A stretch of DNA of 64,000 bases from Achromobacter sp. B7 (GCF_003600685.1 NZ_CP032084.1:3100001-3164000); one strand, 5' to 3'; shown: positions 8,597 through 16,591, numbered from the stretch's first letter. Made by a program: numbers and translations. Notes: generated by a model from the letters alone, not told the origin.

Positions 8597-9216
8597 GAAA
8601 ATCTCCACACTGCGGTCACGCTGGTCACGTCCGGGCGGCGCACCCTGCCCGTTCGCTATTTACCGGCGGGGCACGACGGTCGATAGTAGCAACAAGCCAA
8701 TGAAATAAATCAGCAATACGCAAGCGTTGAACAGGTCATGCGCATGCCCTGTGCGTGCGACGAAAAAGCAATGCAAAAACAATGAAAAAGCCATAACCAT
8801 GCAATGACCAAGCAACATGTGTGCCAGCGCGAAAGCCGCGTTCCGCGCGCCCGCGCAGCGCCCCGACGCCCTTGAAACCCACCCCCGCGCGCGGCGCCGG
8901 CGCACGCTTTGACGCGCGGCCATGCCCGATATCCGGCGCCGGGCACCAAACCGGTGCGATGGCCGCAAAGCCGCCGCGCGACTTTTTTACAAGCCATTGC
9001 AAAATTGTTCCGCGCACAACAGGGCTCTCGCACCGGGGCGCGGGGAAGTCGGGAAGTCGGAACGCCGGGACGCCGGGACGCCGGAACGCCGGAACGCCGC
9101 ACCGCAGGGCCGTGGGCAGCCACAATCTTCAAAGCGCCGGACAATCGTTCAATACATCGCTACGTAACGCAGGCACATTGCGGGGGTTTCCAAACGGCAT
9201 CCCAAGGAGCCCCACC
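8597..9216. other. Divergent intergenic region between the two first operons
   Basis: This stretch of about 620 bp separates the leftward transglutaminase operon from the rightward isochorismatase operon. The part 8690-8810 is clearly AT-richer than its surroundings and probably holds the promoter of the leftward operon, although I cannot fix -35/-10 boxes. On the minus strand, 8800-8660 encodes a possible 46-residue peptide with a hydrophobic segment (FNACVLLIYFIGLLLLS) but no clear ribosome binding site. An 8-bp tandem repeat lies at 9045-9100. Confidence 0.5.
9045..9100. repeat. 8-bp tandem repeat
   Basis: There are seven 8-bp units in a row: two GAAGTCGG followed by AACGCCGG/GACGCCGG variants. 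The array ends about 117 bp before the isochorismatase-like gene. Confidence 0.9.
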
Positions 9217-9870
9217 ATGTCCGTTACCGCCTTCGCCAAACCCGGCGCCAAGCTGTTGTCCCCGCAGGACCACACGCTGATCATGATCGACTTCCAGTCG
9301 CAGATGGCGTTCGCCACCCATTCCATCGACGCCATCACGCTGCGCAACAACGCCGCGCTGGTCGCGCACGCCGCCGCCGGTTTCAAGGCGTCCACCATCC
9401 TGACCACCGTTGCCGAAAAGAGCTTTTCGGGCCCGATGTTCGACGAAGTCACCGCGCCGTTCCCCGGCCAGGCCCTGCTGGACCGCACGTCCATGAACAC
9501 CTGGGAAGACGCCGCCGTCATCAAGCAGGTCAACGAAATCGGCAAGAAGCGCATCGTGCTGGCCGGCTTGTGGACCAGCGTGTGCATCGTCGGCCCGGCG
9601 CTGTCGGCGCTGGACCAGGGCTTTGAGGTCTATGTCATCACCGACGCTTGCGGCGACGTGTCCGTGGAAGCGCACAACCGCGCTATCGAACGCATCGTGC
9701 AAGCCGGCGGCCAGCCGATCACCGCGCTGCAATACCTCTTGGAAATGCAGCGTGACTGGGCGCGCACCGACAGCTATGAAATGACCACCGGCATCGCCAA
9801 GAAGTTTGGCGGCGCCTATGGCCTGGGCATCATCTACGCCAAGTCCATGTTCAACGCGCACGAAGCCTGA
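9217..9870 (+). CDS. Isochorismatase-family cysteine hydrolase (YcaC-like)
   Basis: This 217-residue alpha/beta hydrolase of the isochorismatase superfamily carries the Asp of LIMIDFQSQM near residue 24 and the nucleophile Cys in GLWTSVCIVGPA. The motif preceding the Cys lacks the usual Glu-rich isochorismatase signature and resembles the YcaC/nicotinamidase-like group, whose physiological substrates are mostly unknown. The chosen ATG has AAGGAG about ten bases upstream. The frame stays open further upstream through the repeat-bearing intergenic DNA, but no ribosome site supports an earlier start. It begins a five-gene operon and is followed after 12 bp by the XapX gene. Confidence 0.88.
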   Translation: MSVTAFAKPGAKLLSPQDHTLIMIDFQSQMAFATHSIDAITLRNNAALVAHAAAGFKASTILTTVAEKSFSGPMFDEVTAPFPGQALLDRTSMNTWEDAAVIKQVNEIGKKRIVLAGLWTSVCIVGPALSALDQGFEVYVITDACGDVSVEAHNRAIERIVQAGGQPITALQYLLEMQRDWARTDSYEMTTGIAKKFGGAYGLGIIYAKSMFNAHEA

Positions 9871-9882
9871 TAGGAGCTGCCC

Positions 9883-10179
9883 ATGAAGGTCTACCTTGTT
9901 TCGCTGGCGCTTGGCCTGTTGGTCGGCGTGATCTATGCGCTGTTCAACGTGCGCTCGCCCGCGCCACCGGTCATTGCATTGGTAGGCCTTCTGGGCATCC
10001 TGGCGGGCGAACAGATTCCCCCGCTGGTCAAGCGCATGATGGCTGAACCTGCCACGCGCACGTCCTGGCTGCACGAGCAGGTCAAGCCGCATATGTTCGG
10101 CGAGCTGCCCAGTTGCCCCAAGGCGTCCGCCCCCTCTGAAACAACCGCCGATGCATGTGGAGACAAGCGCCATGGTTGA
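9883..10179 (+). CDS. XapX domain protein (DUF1427)
   Basis: This 98-residue protein has an N-terminal XapX module of two short hydrophobic segments: VSLALGLLVGVIYALFNV, then a PAPP turn, then IALVGLLGILAGEQ. A polar tail ends in Cys-containing sequence. XapX modules are small membrane proteins often found beside isochorismatase-like hydrolases and amidohydrolases, as here; their role is unknown. The gene starts 12 bp after the hydrolase with TAGGAG upstream. It overlaps the next gene by eight bases when the amidohydrolase start at 10172 is used. Confidence 0.85.
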   Translation: MKVYLVSLALGLLVGVIYALFNVRSPAPPVIALVGLLGILAGEQIPPLVKRMMAEPATRTSWLHEQVKPHMFGELPSCPKASAPSETTADACGDKRHG

Positions 10180-12061
10180 CACCCAAGCCCCCGATTTGAT
10201 CCTGCACCAGGGCCGCTTCACCACGCTGGACCCGGCCAACCCCGTGGCCGACGCCGTCGCCATCCGCGAAGGCCGCTTCACGCGCGTGGGCGCCGCCGCC
10301 GACATCCTGCCGCTGGCCGGTCCCGCGACAAAGGTCATCGCGCTGAACGGGCGCGGCGTGCTGCCGGGCCTGATCGACAACCACCTGCACATCATCCGCG
10401 GTGGCCTGAACTACAACATGGAATTGCGTTGGGACGGCGTGCGCAGCCTGTCCGACGCCATGGCCATGCTGCGCCGTCAGGTCGCCATTACCCCCGCCCC
10501 GCAGTGGGTGCGCGTGGTGGGAGGCTTCACCGAGCACCAGTTTGCCGAAAAACGCCTGCCCACCATCGAGGAACTAAACGCCGTGGCGCCCGATACGCCC
10601 GTGTTCATCCTGCACCTGTACGACCGCGCGCTGCTGAACGCGGCCGCCTTGCGCGCGGTGGGCTACGACAAGACCACGCCCGCCCCGCCGGGCGGCGAAA
10701 TCGTGCGCGATGCCGTCGGCAACCCCACCGGCCTGCTGCTGGCCAAGCCCAACGCGTCGATCCTGTACGCCACCTTGGCCAAGGGCCCCAAGCTGCCGCT
10801 GGAATACCAGGTCAACTCCACGCGCCACTTCATGCGCGAACTGAACCGCCTGGGCGTCACCGGCGCCATCGACGCGGGCGGCGGTTTTCAGAATTACCCC
10901 GAGGACTACCAGGTGATTCAGCAATTGGCCGACGCCAACCAGCTGACGATCCGCCTGGCCTACAACCTGTTCACGCAAAAGCCCAAGCAGGAAAAAGAAG
11001 ACTTCCTGAACTGGACGGCCACGTCGCAATACAAGCAAGGCACCGACTACTTCCGCCATAACGGCGCGGGTGAAATGCTGGTGTTCTCGGCCGCCGACTT
11101 CGAAGACTTCCGCCAGCCGCGCCCCGAGATGGGGCCCGAGATGGAAGGCGAATTGGAAGAAGTGGTGCGCATCCTGGCGCAGAACCGCTGGCCATGGCGC
11201 ATGCACGCCACCTATGACGAAACCATCAGCCGATCGCTGGATGTGTTTGAACGCGTCAACCGCGACGTGCCGCTGGCCGGGCTGAACTGGTTCTTTGACC
11301 ACGCGGAAACCATTTCCGAAAAGTCCATCGACCGCATCGCGGCGCTGGGCGGCGGCGTGGCCGTGCAGCATCGCATGGCCTACCAGGGCGAGTATTTTGT
11401 TGAACGCTACGGCGCCGGCGCGGCCGAGGCCACCCCGCCCGTCAAGCGCATGCTGGAGAAAGGCGTCAACGTGTCGGCCGGCACCGACGCCACGCGCGTC
11501 GCGTCCTACAACCCGTGGGTGTCGCTGTCCTGGCTGATCACCGGCAAGACCGTGGGCGGCATGCGCCTGACGCCGCAACGCAACTGCCTGGACCGCGACG
11601 CCGCGCTGCGCATGTGGACGGAGAACGTCACCTGGTTCTCGAACGAACAAGGCAAGAAAGGCCGCATCGCCGTGGGCCAATTGGCTGACCTGGTGGTGCC
11701 CGATCGCGACTTCTTCGCGTGCCCGGAATCCGATATCGCCGACACCAGCAGCCTGCTCACCGTGGTGGGCGGCAAGGTGGTGTGGGGCGCGGGCGAATTC
11801 TCGGCCCATGACGACGCGGCCCCCCCGCCCGCCATGCCCGACTGGTCGCCCACGCGCCTGTTCGGCGGCTACGGCGCCTGGGCAGACACCGAAGGCAAGC
11901 CCTTGCAGACCTCGCTGCGCGAAGCGGCCGCCGGCTGCGCCTGCGCGAACGACTGCAATGTGCACGGCCACCAGCATGCGGGCGCCTGGGCCAGCAAGCT
12001 GCCGGTGTCGGACCTGAAAGGCTTTTGGGGCGCGCTCGGTTGCGCGTGCTGGGCGGTATGA
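10172..12061 (+). CDS. Amidohydrolase family protein (YtcJ-like) with Cys-rich tail
   Basis: This 629-residue metal-dependent hydrolase of the amidohydrolase-3 (YtcJ) group has an N-terminal composite sandwich, then the metal site DNHLHIIRGG (HxH) near residue 70. Downstream are conserved blocks including RMHATYDETI, WFFDHAETIS and SAGTDATRVASYNPW. The C-terminus (from about residue 595) is unusual: CACANDCNVHGHQH and a final LGCACWAV give six Cys and three His in 45 residues, which may bind a metal. The start at 10172 is preceded by GGAG; an in-frame ATG at 10151 is possible. It overlaps the DoxX gene start (ATGA at 12058-12061). The substrate cannot be told from sequence. Confidence 0.87.
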   Translation: MVDTQAPDLILHQGRFTTLDPANPVADAVAIREGRFTRVGAAADILPLAGPATKVIALNGRGVLPGLIDNHLHIIRGGLNYNMELRWDGVRSLSDAMAMLRRQVAITPAPQWVRVVGGFTEHQFAEKRLPTIEELNAVAPDTPVFILHLYDRALLNAAALRAVGYDKTTPAPPGGEIVRDAVGNPTGLLLAKPNASILYATLAKGPKLPLEYQVNSTRHFMRELNRLGVTGAIDAGGGFQNYPEDYQVIQQLADANQLTIRLAYNLFTQKPKQEKEDFLNWTATSQYKQGTDYFRHNGAGEMLVFSAADFEDFRQPRPEMGPEMEGELEEVVRILAQNRWPWRMHATYDETISRSLDVFERVNRDVPLAGLNWFFDHAETISEKSIDRIAALGGGVAVQHRMAYQGEYFVERYGAGAAEATPPVKRMLEKGVNVSAGTDATRVASYNPWVSLSWLITGKTVGGMRLTPQRNCLDRDAALRMWTENVTWFSNEQGKKGRIAVGQLADLVVPDRDFFACPESDIADTSSLLTVVGGKVVWGAGEFSAHDDAAPPPAMPDWSPTRLFGGYGAWADTEGKPLQTSLREAAAGCACANDCNVHGHQHAGAWASKLPVSDLKGFWGALGCACWAV

Positions 12062-12468
12062 CCGTGCCCCGTCCGCTGACCTCGAAGGCGGTGCGCTGGC
12101 TGGCCCTGCTGGCGCTTTGTGGCGCCTATATCCAGGGCGGGCTGGTCAAGCTGCTGGACTTTGCGGGCGCGCAGGCCGAGATGGCGCATTTTGGCCTGCA
12201 ACCCGCCGCGCCGGCCGCCGTCGCCGTTATCGTGCTGGAACTGGGCGCCAGCGCCCTGATCCTGTCCGGGCGGCTGCGCTGGCTGGGCGCGCTGGCGTTG
12301 GCGCTGTTCACCGCCGTGGCGGCGCTGATGGCCAACCGCTACTGGCAAGCGCCCGCCGACGCGCGCTTCATGACAATGAACGCGTTCTATGAACACTTGG
12401 GGCTGGCCGGGGCGTTCGTCCTGGTCGCCTGGCATGACCTGACGGAGCGCCTGCATGGCCGGACCTGA
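12058..12468 (+). CDS. DoxX-family membrane protein
   Basis: This 136-residue protein has four predicted membrane segments: WLALLALCGAYIQGGLVKLLD, AAVAVIVLELGASALIL, LGALALALFTAVAALMA and HLGLAGAFVLVAW. The spacing and the G..K.. feature of helix one fit the DoxX/DoxD family of small membrane proteins linked to redox or sulfur metabolism in other organisms. The start is chosen because its ATG overlaps the stop of the amidohydrolase. The gene overlaps the following MFS gene by 14 bp, so all are one transcript. A specific function cannot be assigned. Confidence 0.85.
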   Translation: MTVPRPLTSKAVRWLALLALCGAYIQGGLVKLLDFAGAQAEMAHFGLQPAAPAAVAVIVLELGASALILSGRLRWLGALALALFTAVAALMANRYWQAPADARFMTMNAFYEHLGLAGAFVLVAWHDLTERLHGRT

Positions 12469-14110
12469 TCGCATCACCCCGCCCGCCGCCGCCGTGAGCG
12501 GCATGGCGCCCTTGAAGCACACGCTGTTCGCCGTGCTGTGGGGCGCCACCATCCTGGGCAACATCGGCAGTTTCATGCGCGACGTGGCCAGCGCGTGGCT
12601 GGTTACCGACCTGTCCACCAACCCCGCCGCCGTCGCCATGATGCAGACGGCGGCCACCTTGCCGGTGTTCCTGCTGGCCATTCCGGCCGGCGTGCTGTCC
12701 GACATCCTGGACCGGCGGCGCTTTCTGATCATCATCCAGGTACTGCTGGCCTGCGTCAGCTTCACCCTGCTGATGATGGCCAAGACCAACACGCTGACCG
12801 TCGAAACCTTGATCGCCCTGACCTTCCTGGGCGGCGTGGGCACGGCGCTGATGGGCCCCACCTGGCAGGCCATCGTGCCCGAACTGGTGCCCAAGGCCGA
12901 ACTGAAAACCGCCGTGGGCTTGAACTCGCTGGGCATCAACATCGCCCGCGCGTTGGGCCCGGCCGTGGGCGGATTGCTGCTGGCCGCGTTCGGTGCGGCC
13001 GCCGCCTATGGCGCGGACGTGCTCAGCTACGTGTTCGTGATCGGCGCGCTGATCTGGTGGAAGCGGCCCAAGAAAGTGGACGACGGCTTGTCGGAACAGT
13101 TCTTCGGCGCCTTCCGCGCGGGCGTGCGCTTTGCGCGCGCCAGCCGCGAGCTGCACGTGGTGTTGCTGCGCGCGGCCGTGTTCTTCATCTTTGCCAGCTC
13201 GGTCTGGGCGTTGCTGCCGCTGGTGGCGCGCCGCATGTTGGGCGGCAGCGCCGGCTTCTATGGCGTGCTGCTGGGCGCGGTGGGCGTGGGCGCGATCCTG
13301 GGCGCGGTGGTGTTGCCGCGTCTGCGCGCACGCCTGAACACCGATGGCCTGGTGCTGGCCGCCGCCGTCGTGGCCGCCGCCGTGATGGCCGCGCTGTCGT
13401 TCGCGCCGCCGCAATGGGCCGCCGTGCTGCTGCTGTTGCTGCTGGGCATGGGCTGGATCGTGGCGCTGACAACGTTCAACGGCGTCGCGCAGGCCATCCT
13501 GCCGAACTGGGTGCGCGGCCGTGGGTTGGCCATCTACCTGATGGTTTTCAACGGCGCCATGGCGGCGGGCAGCCTGGGTTGGGGCCTGCTGGCGCAAGAG
13601 ATCGGCGTGCCGGCCACCTTGCTGGCCGGCGCGGCGGGCCTGCTGGTGGCGGGCGTGCTGCTGCACCGCATGCGCTTGCCGCAGGGCGAAGCGAATCTGG
13701 ACCCGTCCAACCATTGGCCCGAACCGCTGTTGGACACACCGGTGGAACACGATCGCGGACCGGTCATGGTGCAGATCGAATACCGCATCCGCGTGCAGGA
13801 CCGCCCCGCGTTCCTGGCCGCGCTCAAGTCAGTGGCGGAAGAACGGCGGCGCGATGGCGCCTATGCCTGGGGCGTGGCCGAGCACACCGGCGAACCCGAG
13901 CGCGTGCAGGAATGGTTCCTGGTGGAATCGTGGGCGGAACATTTGCGCCAACATCAGCGCGTCTCGCAGGCCGATGCCGACTTGCAGGGCGAAGCCCAGC
14001 GCTTTCATATCGGGCCGGAAAAGCCGGTGGTGCATCATTTCCTGGCGCTGGACTTGCGGCAGGGGAAACCTGGGGCTACATCGGAGGCCGGGGGCAGCCA
14101 GGCCGGTTGA
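12455..14110 (+). CDS. MFS exporter (EntS-like MFS_3) with C-terminal ABM-like domain
   Basis: This is a 551-residue protein. Residues about 20-410 form a twelve-helix major facilitator of the MFS_3/enterobactin-exporter type; the loop between helices 2 and 3 is GVLSDILDRRRFL, and the centre contains GPTWQAIVPELVPK. Residues about 430-530 form a soluble ferredoxin-like domain (VQIEYRIRVQDRPAFLAAL and EWFLVESWAEHLRQHQRVS) resembling antibiotic-biosynthesis-monooxygenase or heme-degrading-type domains. Such MFS-ABM fusions are known in proteobacteria, but their substrate is unresolved. It is the last gene of the hydrolase operon and is directly followed by 20-bp tandem repeats. Confidence 0.87.
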   Translation: MAGPDRITPPAAAVSGMAPLKHTLFAVLWGATILGNIGSFMRDVASAWLVTDLSTNPAAVAMMQTAATLPVFLLAIPAGVLSDILDRRRFLIIIQVLLACVSFTLLMMAKTNTLTVETLIALTFLGGVGTALMGPTWQAIVPELVPKAELKTAVGLNSLGINIARALGPAVGGLLLAAFGAAAAYGADVLSYVFVIGALIWWKRPKKVDDGLSEQFFGAFRAGVRFARASRELHVVLLRAAVFFIFASSVWALLPLVARRMLGGSAGFYGVLLGAVGVGAILGAVVLPRLRARLNTDGLVLAAAVVAAAVMAALSFAPPQWAAVLLLLLLGMGWIVALTTFNGVAQAILPNWVRGRGLAIYLMVFNGAMAAGSLGWGLLAQEIGVPATLLAGAAGLLVAGVLLHRMRLPQGEANLDPSNHWPEPLLDTPVEHDRGPVMVQIEYRIRVQDRPAFLAALKSVAEERRRDGAYAWGVAEHTGEPERVQEWFLVESWAEHLRQHQRVSQADADLQGEAQRFHIGPEKPVVHHFLALDLRQGKPGATSEAGGSQAG

Positions 14111-14140
14111 AGGCCACGGTCGGGAGACCCGCCGGTGTGA

Positions 14141-14260
14141 GGGGCGGGCCGCCGGCTGGATGACCGAGCCGCCGGCTTAGTGGCGGAACCGCCGGCTTAG
14201 TGACCGAGCCGCGTGCTTGGTGGCGGAACCGCCGGCGTAGTGACCAAGCCGCCGGCTTAG
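14141..14260. repeat. 20-bp tandem repeat between convergent genes
   Basis: Five clear 20-bp units run from 14161 to 14260, alternating between a TGACCGAGCC form and a TGGCGGAACC form, each ending GCCGGCTTAG or a close variant. A decayed unit precedes them at 14141. The last unit supplies the TAA stop codon (14257-14259, reverse strand) of the cNMP/FAD gene. Alternation of the two forms suggests a 40-bp higher-order unit. Confidence 0.92.
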
Positions 14261-15351
14261 TGCGCCGAGGCGTCCAGGAAGCGGTGCACGACGCGCACCG
14301 CCGCCGCGCCTTCGGCGATGCCCGCCAGCACTTGCGGCACGCAGCCGGCGCGCACCGAGCCGGCCGCGAACACGCCGGGCTGCGAGCTTTCATAGGCGCG
14401 TGCCTGCATGGAGCCGGCGGCGGCGCGACCGGTGTGGATGCGGCCCCGGTCATCGGTGTCCAGGCAGCCCTCCAGCCAGTCGGTATTGCCCTGACCCGAT
14501 CCGTCTTCGGCCAGGCCGGTCGCCACGATCAGGCTGCGCGCCTCGATCACCTGGCCATCATCCAGCCACACCTGGTAGGGATAGCTGGCGCTGTCGAACG
14601 CGGTCGCCAGCCGTTGCGGCATGACGTGCGATCCAAAATGGCGGCTTTGCGTTTCGGCGCGGCGCAGCAGCCCGCCATCGCACAAGCCCGTGAGGGTGCC
14701 CGGGAAGGCGGGCAAGGCGTAGGCGCCCGGCGCTTGCGACCCGCACAGCGAACCGCCCACCAGCAAGGTGTGCAGCCCCTCGGACGCGGCATAGGCGGCG
14801 GCCGCCAACCCGGCCGGCCCGCCGCCGATAACCGCCAGGTCCAACACCGGGTCCACCCGCCCTACCCCCATGGCCGACCGCAGGATCGCGCCGCCATACG
14901 GGCGCTGGCGCAAATAGCTGATCCGGCGCAGCATGAACGCCCGCAGCACGATGTCCGCCAGCGTGGGTTCGGCCAGCAACAGCCGCGCCAGGGCCTCGCG
15001 CGACAGGCGCAGCAGCCGGCTGTCCGACGCGGCGCGTGCCGTGACGGCATTGGGGCGGTCGGTGAACAAGTCCAGGCTGCCGGTAAATTCGCCATCGCGA
15101 TGCACCAGCAGGCTTTGCATGGCGCCGTCGGCCTCGCATTCCAGCACTTCAACCGTGCCTTGCAGCAGGATGTGAAAGGCGGCCTCCTGGCCGCCGCTTT
15201 GCAGCAGCACGCTGCCGGCCGGCGCCAGCATGGGTTCACCGTAAGGCGTGGCCCGCGCGATCTGGGCGGCGGTCAGCATGGGAAACGCCTGCGCATGCAA
15301 GGCCGGCAAGTCCGGCGGACGGCAGGCAAGGTCGATGGCTGGGCGATTCAT
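14257..15351 (-). CDS. cNMP-binding domain fused to a FAD domain lacking the NADPH module
   Basis: This is a 364-residue protein from the ATG at 15351; a TTG at 15387 is the alternative. Residues about 20-140 are a cyclic-nucleotide-binding fold (EPMLAPAGSVLLQSGGQEAAFHI, DGEFTGSLDLFTDRP). From about residue 170 comes the thioredoxin-reductase-like FAD domain: VIGGGPAGLAAAAYA, then SLIVATG, then PGVFAAGSVRAGCV. Family members of this cNMP/TrxR type are usually near 550 residues. Here the second GxGxxG NADPH-binding module of about 110 residues is missing: IVATGLAEDG runs within a few residues into NTDWLEGC, which normally follows that module. The CxxC redox centre is also absent. It may be a sensor or a decayed oxidoreductase. 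Confidence 0.85.
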   Translation of the reverse strand: MNRPAIDLACRPPDLPALHAQAFPMLTAAQIARATPYGEPMLAPAGSVLLQSGGQEAAFHILLQGTVEVLECEADGAMQSLLVHRDGEFTGSLDLFTDRPNAVTARAASDSRLLRLSREALARLLLAEPTLADIVLRAFMLRRISYLRQRPYGGAILRSAMGVGRVDPVLDLAVIGGGPAGLAAAAYAASEGLHTLLVGGSLCGSQAPGAYALPAFPGTLTGLCDGGLLRRAETQSRHFGSHVMPQRLATAFDSASYPYQVWLDDGQVIEARSLIVATGLAEDGSGQGNTDWLEGCLDTDDRGRIHTGRAAAGSMQARAYESSQPGVFAAGSVRAGCVPQVLAGIAEGAAAVRVVHRFLDASAH

Positions 15352-15392
15352 GAGATTCACGTCCGGGTAGTCCGAAGAAAGCGGCAAGATAC

Positions 15393-15406
15393 GCTATCAA
15401 GATAGC
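15393..15406. promoter_or_regulatory. Palindrome upstream of the cNMP/FAD gene
   Basis: GCTATC-AA-GATAGC is an inverted repeat with 6-bp arms and a 2-bp centre, 42 bp upstream of the ATG at 15351. The position fits an operator. No protein can be assigned. Confidence 0.4.
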
Positions 15407-15484
15407 TTCGGGCTGCCGGTGGGTCTTGCGTACTTGGGTGTTGCTTTGTACGAAAGAGCAATGATCGCACAACGGGCAGGCGCC

Positions 15485-16450
15485 CTAGGCGTGCACCTTG
15501 CGCCAAGCGCCCGGCGATACGGCCACCACGCTGGTGAACACGCGTGTCAAATGGGCCTGGTCCGCAAAACCGCACAGCAGCGCGATGTCGGTAATCGACT
15601 GTCCCGGCACCCGCAGCAATTCCTGTGCCTTTTGCACGCGCTGCTCAAGCAGCCATCGGTGTGGCGTGGTGCCTACCGTCTGGCGGAAGGCCTTGATGAA
15701 ATAGCTGCGCGACAGGTTGCAGGCTTCGGCGATATCCGTCATCGACAAATCTTCGCGCAGGGTCGACAGCAACATGTCCTTGGCGCGCGCTTCCAGCTTG
15801 CGCGACAGCACGCGCGTGCCGCCCGCGGGCTCCCAGCCGGTCGTGGCGCCGGCGCCGTAATGCGCCAGCAGGTGCGCACCGATCGTCAGGCTCAGGTGTT
15901 CCACAAACAAGCTGTTGGCCGGCGCGGGCTGCGCCAGCACCGTTGTCAATACTTGCGATAGATTTGCCAGCACGGGGTCGCCCTTGCCCGTGCGCGGCAG
16001 CAGGCTGCTGACCCGGGACCCGCCTTTTTCATCGTTGACCCGTTCGATGAAGGCGCGCGGCAATTCAATCAGCACAAAGTCAAAACCGCCGGTCAGATCG
16101 GCGCGGTAATCATCGTTGAAGTCGCGGATGTAGACCGACCCGATGTCGAAATCGTGGGCCGTTGCATGCTGGCCTTGCAGGATGCGGCGGCGGTGGCCCC
16201 CCTGCATCGCCACGCCCACCAGAAAACCCCGGTCGGACGCAGGCGTCTCCACGGTGCCGAAGCGTTCGTTGTCGGTGCGCTTGCGATAAAACGTCAGCCC
16301 GCCGCCTTCGAAATGCTGGTTGATGACCAGCTTGCTGGCCGAACATCCCAGGGCGTCGGTGGACGGCGCGGGCTTGGGCGCGGCAGCAGCCAGCAAGAAG
16401 GGTTCAGGCCCTGGGGCGGGCTCGGACATAAGGCGTAGTCGGGCAGGCAT
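15485..16450 (-). CDS. AraC-family transcriptional regulator
   Basis: This is a 321-residue protein from the ATG at 16450 (GGGGA upstream); the frame remains open to 16555. The N-terminal about 200 residues resemble the AraC-binding-like-2 ligand domain. The C-terminal 100 residues contain two helix-turn-helix units: REDLSMTDIAEACNLSRSYF with KAFRQTVGTTPHRWL, then SITDIALLCGFADQAHLTRVF with VSPGAWRK. It is transcribed alone and lies upstream of and in the same direction as the cNMP/FAD gene, which it might regulate. The promoter region holds two inverted repeats at 16499-16540, compatible with autoregulation. The ligand is unknown. Confidence 0.9.
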   Translation of the reverse strand: MPARLRLMSEPAPGPEPFLLAAAAPKPAPSTDALGCSASKLVINQHFEGGGLTFYRKRTDNERFGTVETPASDRGFLVGVAMQGGHRRRILQGQHATAHDFDIGSVYIRDFNDDYRADLTGGFDFVLIELPRAFIERVNDEKGGSRVSSLLPRTGKGDPVLANLSQVLTTVLAQPAPANSLFVEHLSLTIGAHLLAHYGAGATTGWEPAGGTRVLSRKLEARAKDMLLSTLREDLSMTDIAEACNLSRSYFIKAFRQTVGTTPHRWLLEQRVQKAQELLRVPGQSITDIALLCGFADQAHLTRVFTSVVAVSPGAWRKVHA

Positions 16451-16498
16451 GGATGGGTTCCCCAGGGTCGCGACCGGTGCAAAGAAACGCAACAATCT

Positions 16499-16540
16499 TG
16501 TTATCGGCGGGAAGATAACAGGCCGTGTTGCCCTGCAACA
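16499..16540. promoter_or_regulatory. Two inverted repeats upstream of the AraC gene
   Basis: TGTTATC (16499-16505) pairs with GATAACA (16514-16520) across 8 bp. TGTTGC (16526-16531) pairs with GCAACA (16535-16540) across 3 bp. Both are exact and lie 50-90 bp upstream of the regulator start, where operators would be expected. Confidence 0.45.
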
Positions 16541-16591
16541 AGTATCGTCACGCATTTTTTCAACATGGTGTCACGGCGGGCGTCGCCGACA

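Noticed and set aside
8821..9216. 132-codon extension of the isochorismatase-like protein
   Set aside because: It covers the 8-bp repeat and has no family similarity; AAGGAG and ATG at 9217 match the family start.
12538..14163. 541-codon frame overlapping the MFS gene in another phase
   Set aside because: Arg/Gly-rich, no membrane pattern; the MFS frame has twelve helices and coupled starts.
14161..14260. Regular repeats considered as a CRISPR array
   Set aside because: The 20-bp units are directly adjacent with no spacers and no cas genes are nearby; the same holds for the other tandem arrays.
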